Part shown: in pieces, positions 5,545-6,168 of the stretch
Position numbering within the stretch: position 1 is the first letter of the stretch
How the letters are laid out: each line of letters begins with the position of its first letter
Source: Sphingobacteriaceae bacterium UBA2059
GTDB taxonomy: Bacteria > Bacteroidota > Bacteroidia > Sphingobacteriales > Sphingobacteriaceae
Direction of reading: 5' to 3'
DNA length: 6,168 nucleotides
Assembly (NCBI GenBank): GCA_002332615.1
Contig: DDAL01000016.1
Location: 1-6,168, forward strand
Program-made: the position numbers and the translations under genes
The notes under the pieces: model-generated
What the model saw: the letters and a program-made list of their open reading frames with translations, nothing else
Database searches by the model: none
What the model was told of the DNA's origin: nothing

Positions 5545-5723
5545 CTAATTCCCATTCCTCTTCTTAAAGTTTACGATAAGCTGTTTTTGTTTGACGATTA
5601 CGAGCACTTCGTCGCCTATATAAATCCTGTATTGCGTAGCCATTCGCCTTGTAGCATAATTACAGGATCCTGCTCATAGCCGTTGGCTTTCCATTTGCTA
5701 TAAACTACGTTTTTGGATGGAGG
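5545..5723 (-). pseudogene. SymE-like toxin gene remnant, frameshifted and 5'-truncated
   Basis: On the minus strand one frame reads SKWKANGYEQDPVIMLQGEW, then LRNTGF, then hits a stop. The next frame continues IGDEVLVIVKQKQLIVNFKK to a TAG at 5545-5547. Joined, LQGEWLRNTGF-IGDEVLVIV gives the SymE/AbrB-like pattern LxGxWLxxxGFxxGDxVxVxV followed by a hydrophobic LIV strand. The frame changes inside TATATA at 5617-5622; removing one AT dinucleotide restores GF-IGD perfectly, so slippage in this repeat is the likely cause. No start codon is seen: upstream (from about 5724) the frame runs into the RHS core fragment on the other strand. SymE proteins have an AbrB-like fold and are known in E. 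coli as an RNA-affecting type I toxin controlled by an antisense RNA. This copy should be inactive unless the shift is programmed. Confidence 0.72.
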
Positions 5724-5744
5724 AAATCGGGCAGCCCGGTATCG

Positions 5745-5870
5745 TTGGATAACAGGTACCTGAACAATGGCAAGGAATTACAACAGGAGTTGGAGCAATA
5801 TGATTACGGGGCAACGTTCTATGACCCGGTGATTGTAAGATATAATAAGATAGATCCACTTTGTTATTAG
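5745..5870 (+). pseudogene. RHS core fragment without a toxin domain
   Basis: One frame reads LDNRYLNNGKELQQELEQ, then YDYGATFYDPVIVRYNKIDP, then LCY and TAG. This is the NGKELQ...YDYGARFYDP stretch near the end of the RHS core, the same stretch that opens the orphan tip at 4235, and it starts about 50 bases further upstream in the core. From the shared tatgatta (5799 and 4235), 32 of the first 36 bases agree, and similarity then falls sharply. The GRW of the consensus is changed to VRY, and the DPFG junction and toxin are missing. The fragment ends exactly against the convergent XRE remnant, the two stop codons overlapping at 5867-5870. It is a decayed leftover of another tip. Confidence 0.8.
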
Positions 5871-6168
5871 CCCGTGACTGTTTGATCCGGGCTTTTGTAA
5901 TTTAGCGAGTTGCTGAATGTGTCTTTTAGTGATGAAGCGTCAATGAAGGTCTTGACCAGGTGCTTATCCTCAGGGCTTAAAAGTTCCACTTCCCTGAACT
6001 GCTTGAGAAGTTCCTTATCGGCAAGCTGGGCGGATACCATTTCATCTTGGCTGCCCATCATAAGGAAGTCAGTGGTGGTATCCAGTGCCTGTCCGAGTTT
6101 CTGTAATACATCAGAAGAAGGCGGGGGCTATGCCTATGAGTACTCTCTGCGAGATCATCCTGGCAACA
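5867..6168 (-). pseudogene. XRE-family regulator remnant with at least two frameshifts; runs off the right edge
   Basis: The minus strand encodes PSSDVLQKLGQALDTTTDFL, then MMGSQDEMVSAQLADKELLK and LSPEDKHLVKTFIDA, the second half of a small XRE regulator (end of the HTH plus helical tail). Two repairs are visible. In the HTH part, GIAP is read in one frame and PSSDVLQ in another, separated by a run of five C (about 6126-6131); one C fewer joins them as GIAP-PSSD. At the C-terminus, KTFIDA continues in another frame as FITKRHIQQLAK, a typical ending, after a one-base loss near 5938. The current frame instead ends SPDQTVTG at 5867. The recognition helix further upstream (MISQR...) is also degraded. 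It is the same general type as the intact regulator at 881-1228, but without close sequence identity. Confidence 0.8.
5869..5896. terminator. Weak terminator-like hairpin
   Basis: agcccg (5869-5874) pairs with cgggct (5888-5893) around a 13-base loop, followed by TTTT on the plus strand. It lies at the convergent ends of the RHS fragment and the XRE remnant. The short stem and long loop make it weak. Confidence 0.35.

Overview
The window looks like an accessory, rearranged region of a Bacteroidota chromosome. A Sphingobacteriales/Chitinophagales-type genome (Pedobacter- or Mucilaginibacter-like) is my best guess. The reasons are TAnnTTTG-type promoter elements, an ORF6N protein, the style of the RHS core (NGKELQ, YDYGARFYDP, DPFG), a Bacteroidota-type mobile-element ATPase and paired tyrosine recombinases. 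These are family-level recognitions made from the sequence alone; no database search was run.

Layout. (1) 1-761: the C-terminal tip of a large secreted toxin entering from the left edge, with an HExxH zinc-metallopeptidase motif, overlapped by four bases by a gene for a small exported protein that is its probable immunity partner. (2) 843-2202: a mobile-element remnant. An intact XRE repressor on the minus strand is divergent from a small coiled-coil gene coupled to a P-loop ATPase whose Walker A motif is cut by a TAG codon. The two promoters and three TTCAAAT boxes lie in the 123-base gap between them. (3) 2203-2853: two tyrosine-recombinase fragments in opposite orientation, meeting at about 2578. 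(4) 2869-3417: an intact ORF6N-domain gene. (5) 3418-4228: about 800 bases with no convincing gene. The first half is packed with short hairpins and bounded by a 10-base inverted repeat. (6) 4229-5488: an orphan RHS tip (core fragment plus a glycine-zipper toxin domain) followed with no gap by a three-helix membrane protein, the probable immunity partner, and a strong terminator. (7) 5529-6168: decayed pieces, namely a frameshifted SymE-like toxin gene (minus), a second RHS core fragment (plus) and a frameshifted XRE regulator (minus).

How it fits together. The window reads as the downstream side of an RHS polymorphic-toxin locus. One toxin/immunity pair sits at the end of a (presumed) full-length gene, and at least one displaced tip carries a piece of core that could serve as homology for recombination into an expressed RHS gene. 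Mobile-element and regulator debris lies between the modules. The base composition supports a mosaic: the toxin/immunity modules are AT-rich, while 1352-2200 is visibly GC-richer.

The least explained part is the non-coding interval 3428-4228. The most testable predictions are the two toxin/immunity pairs.
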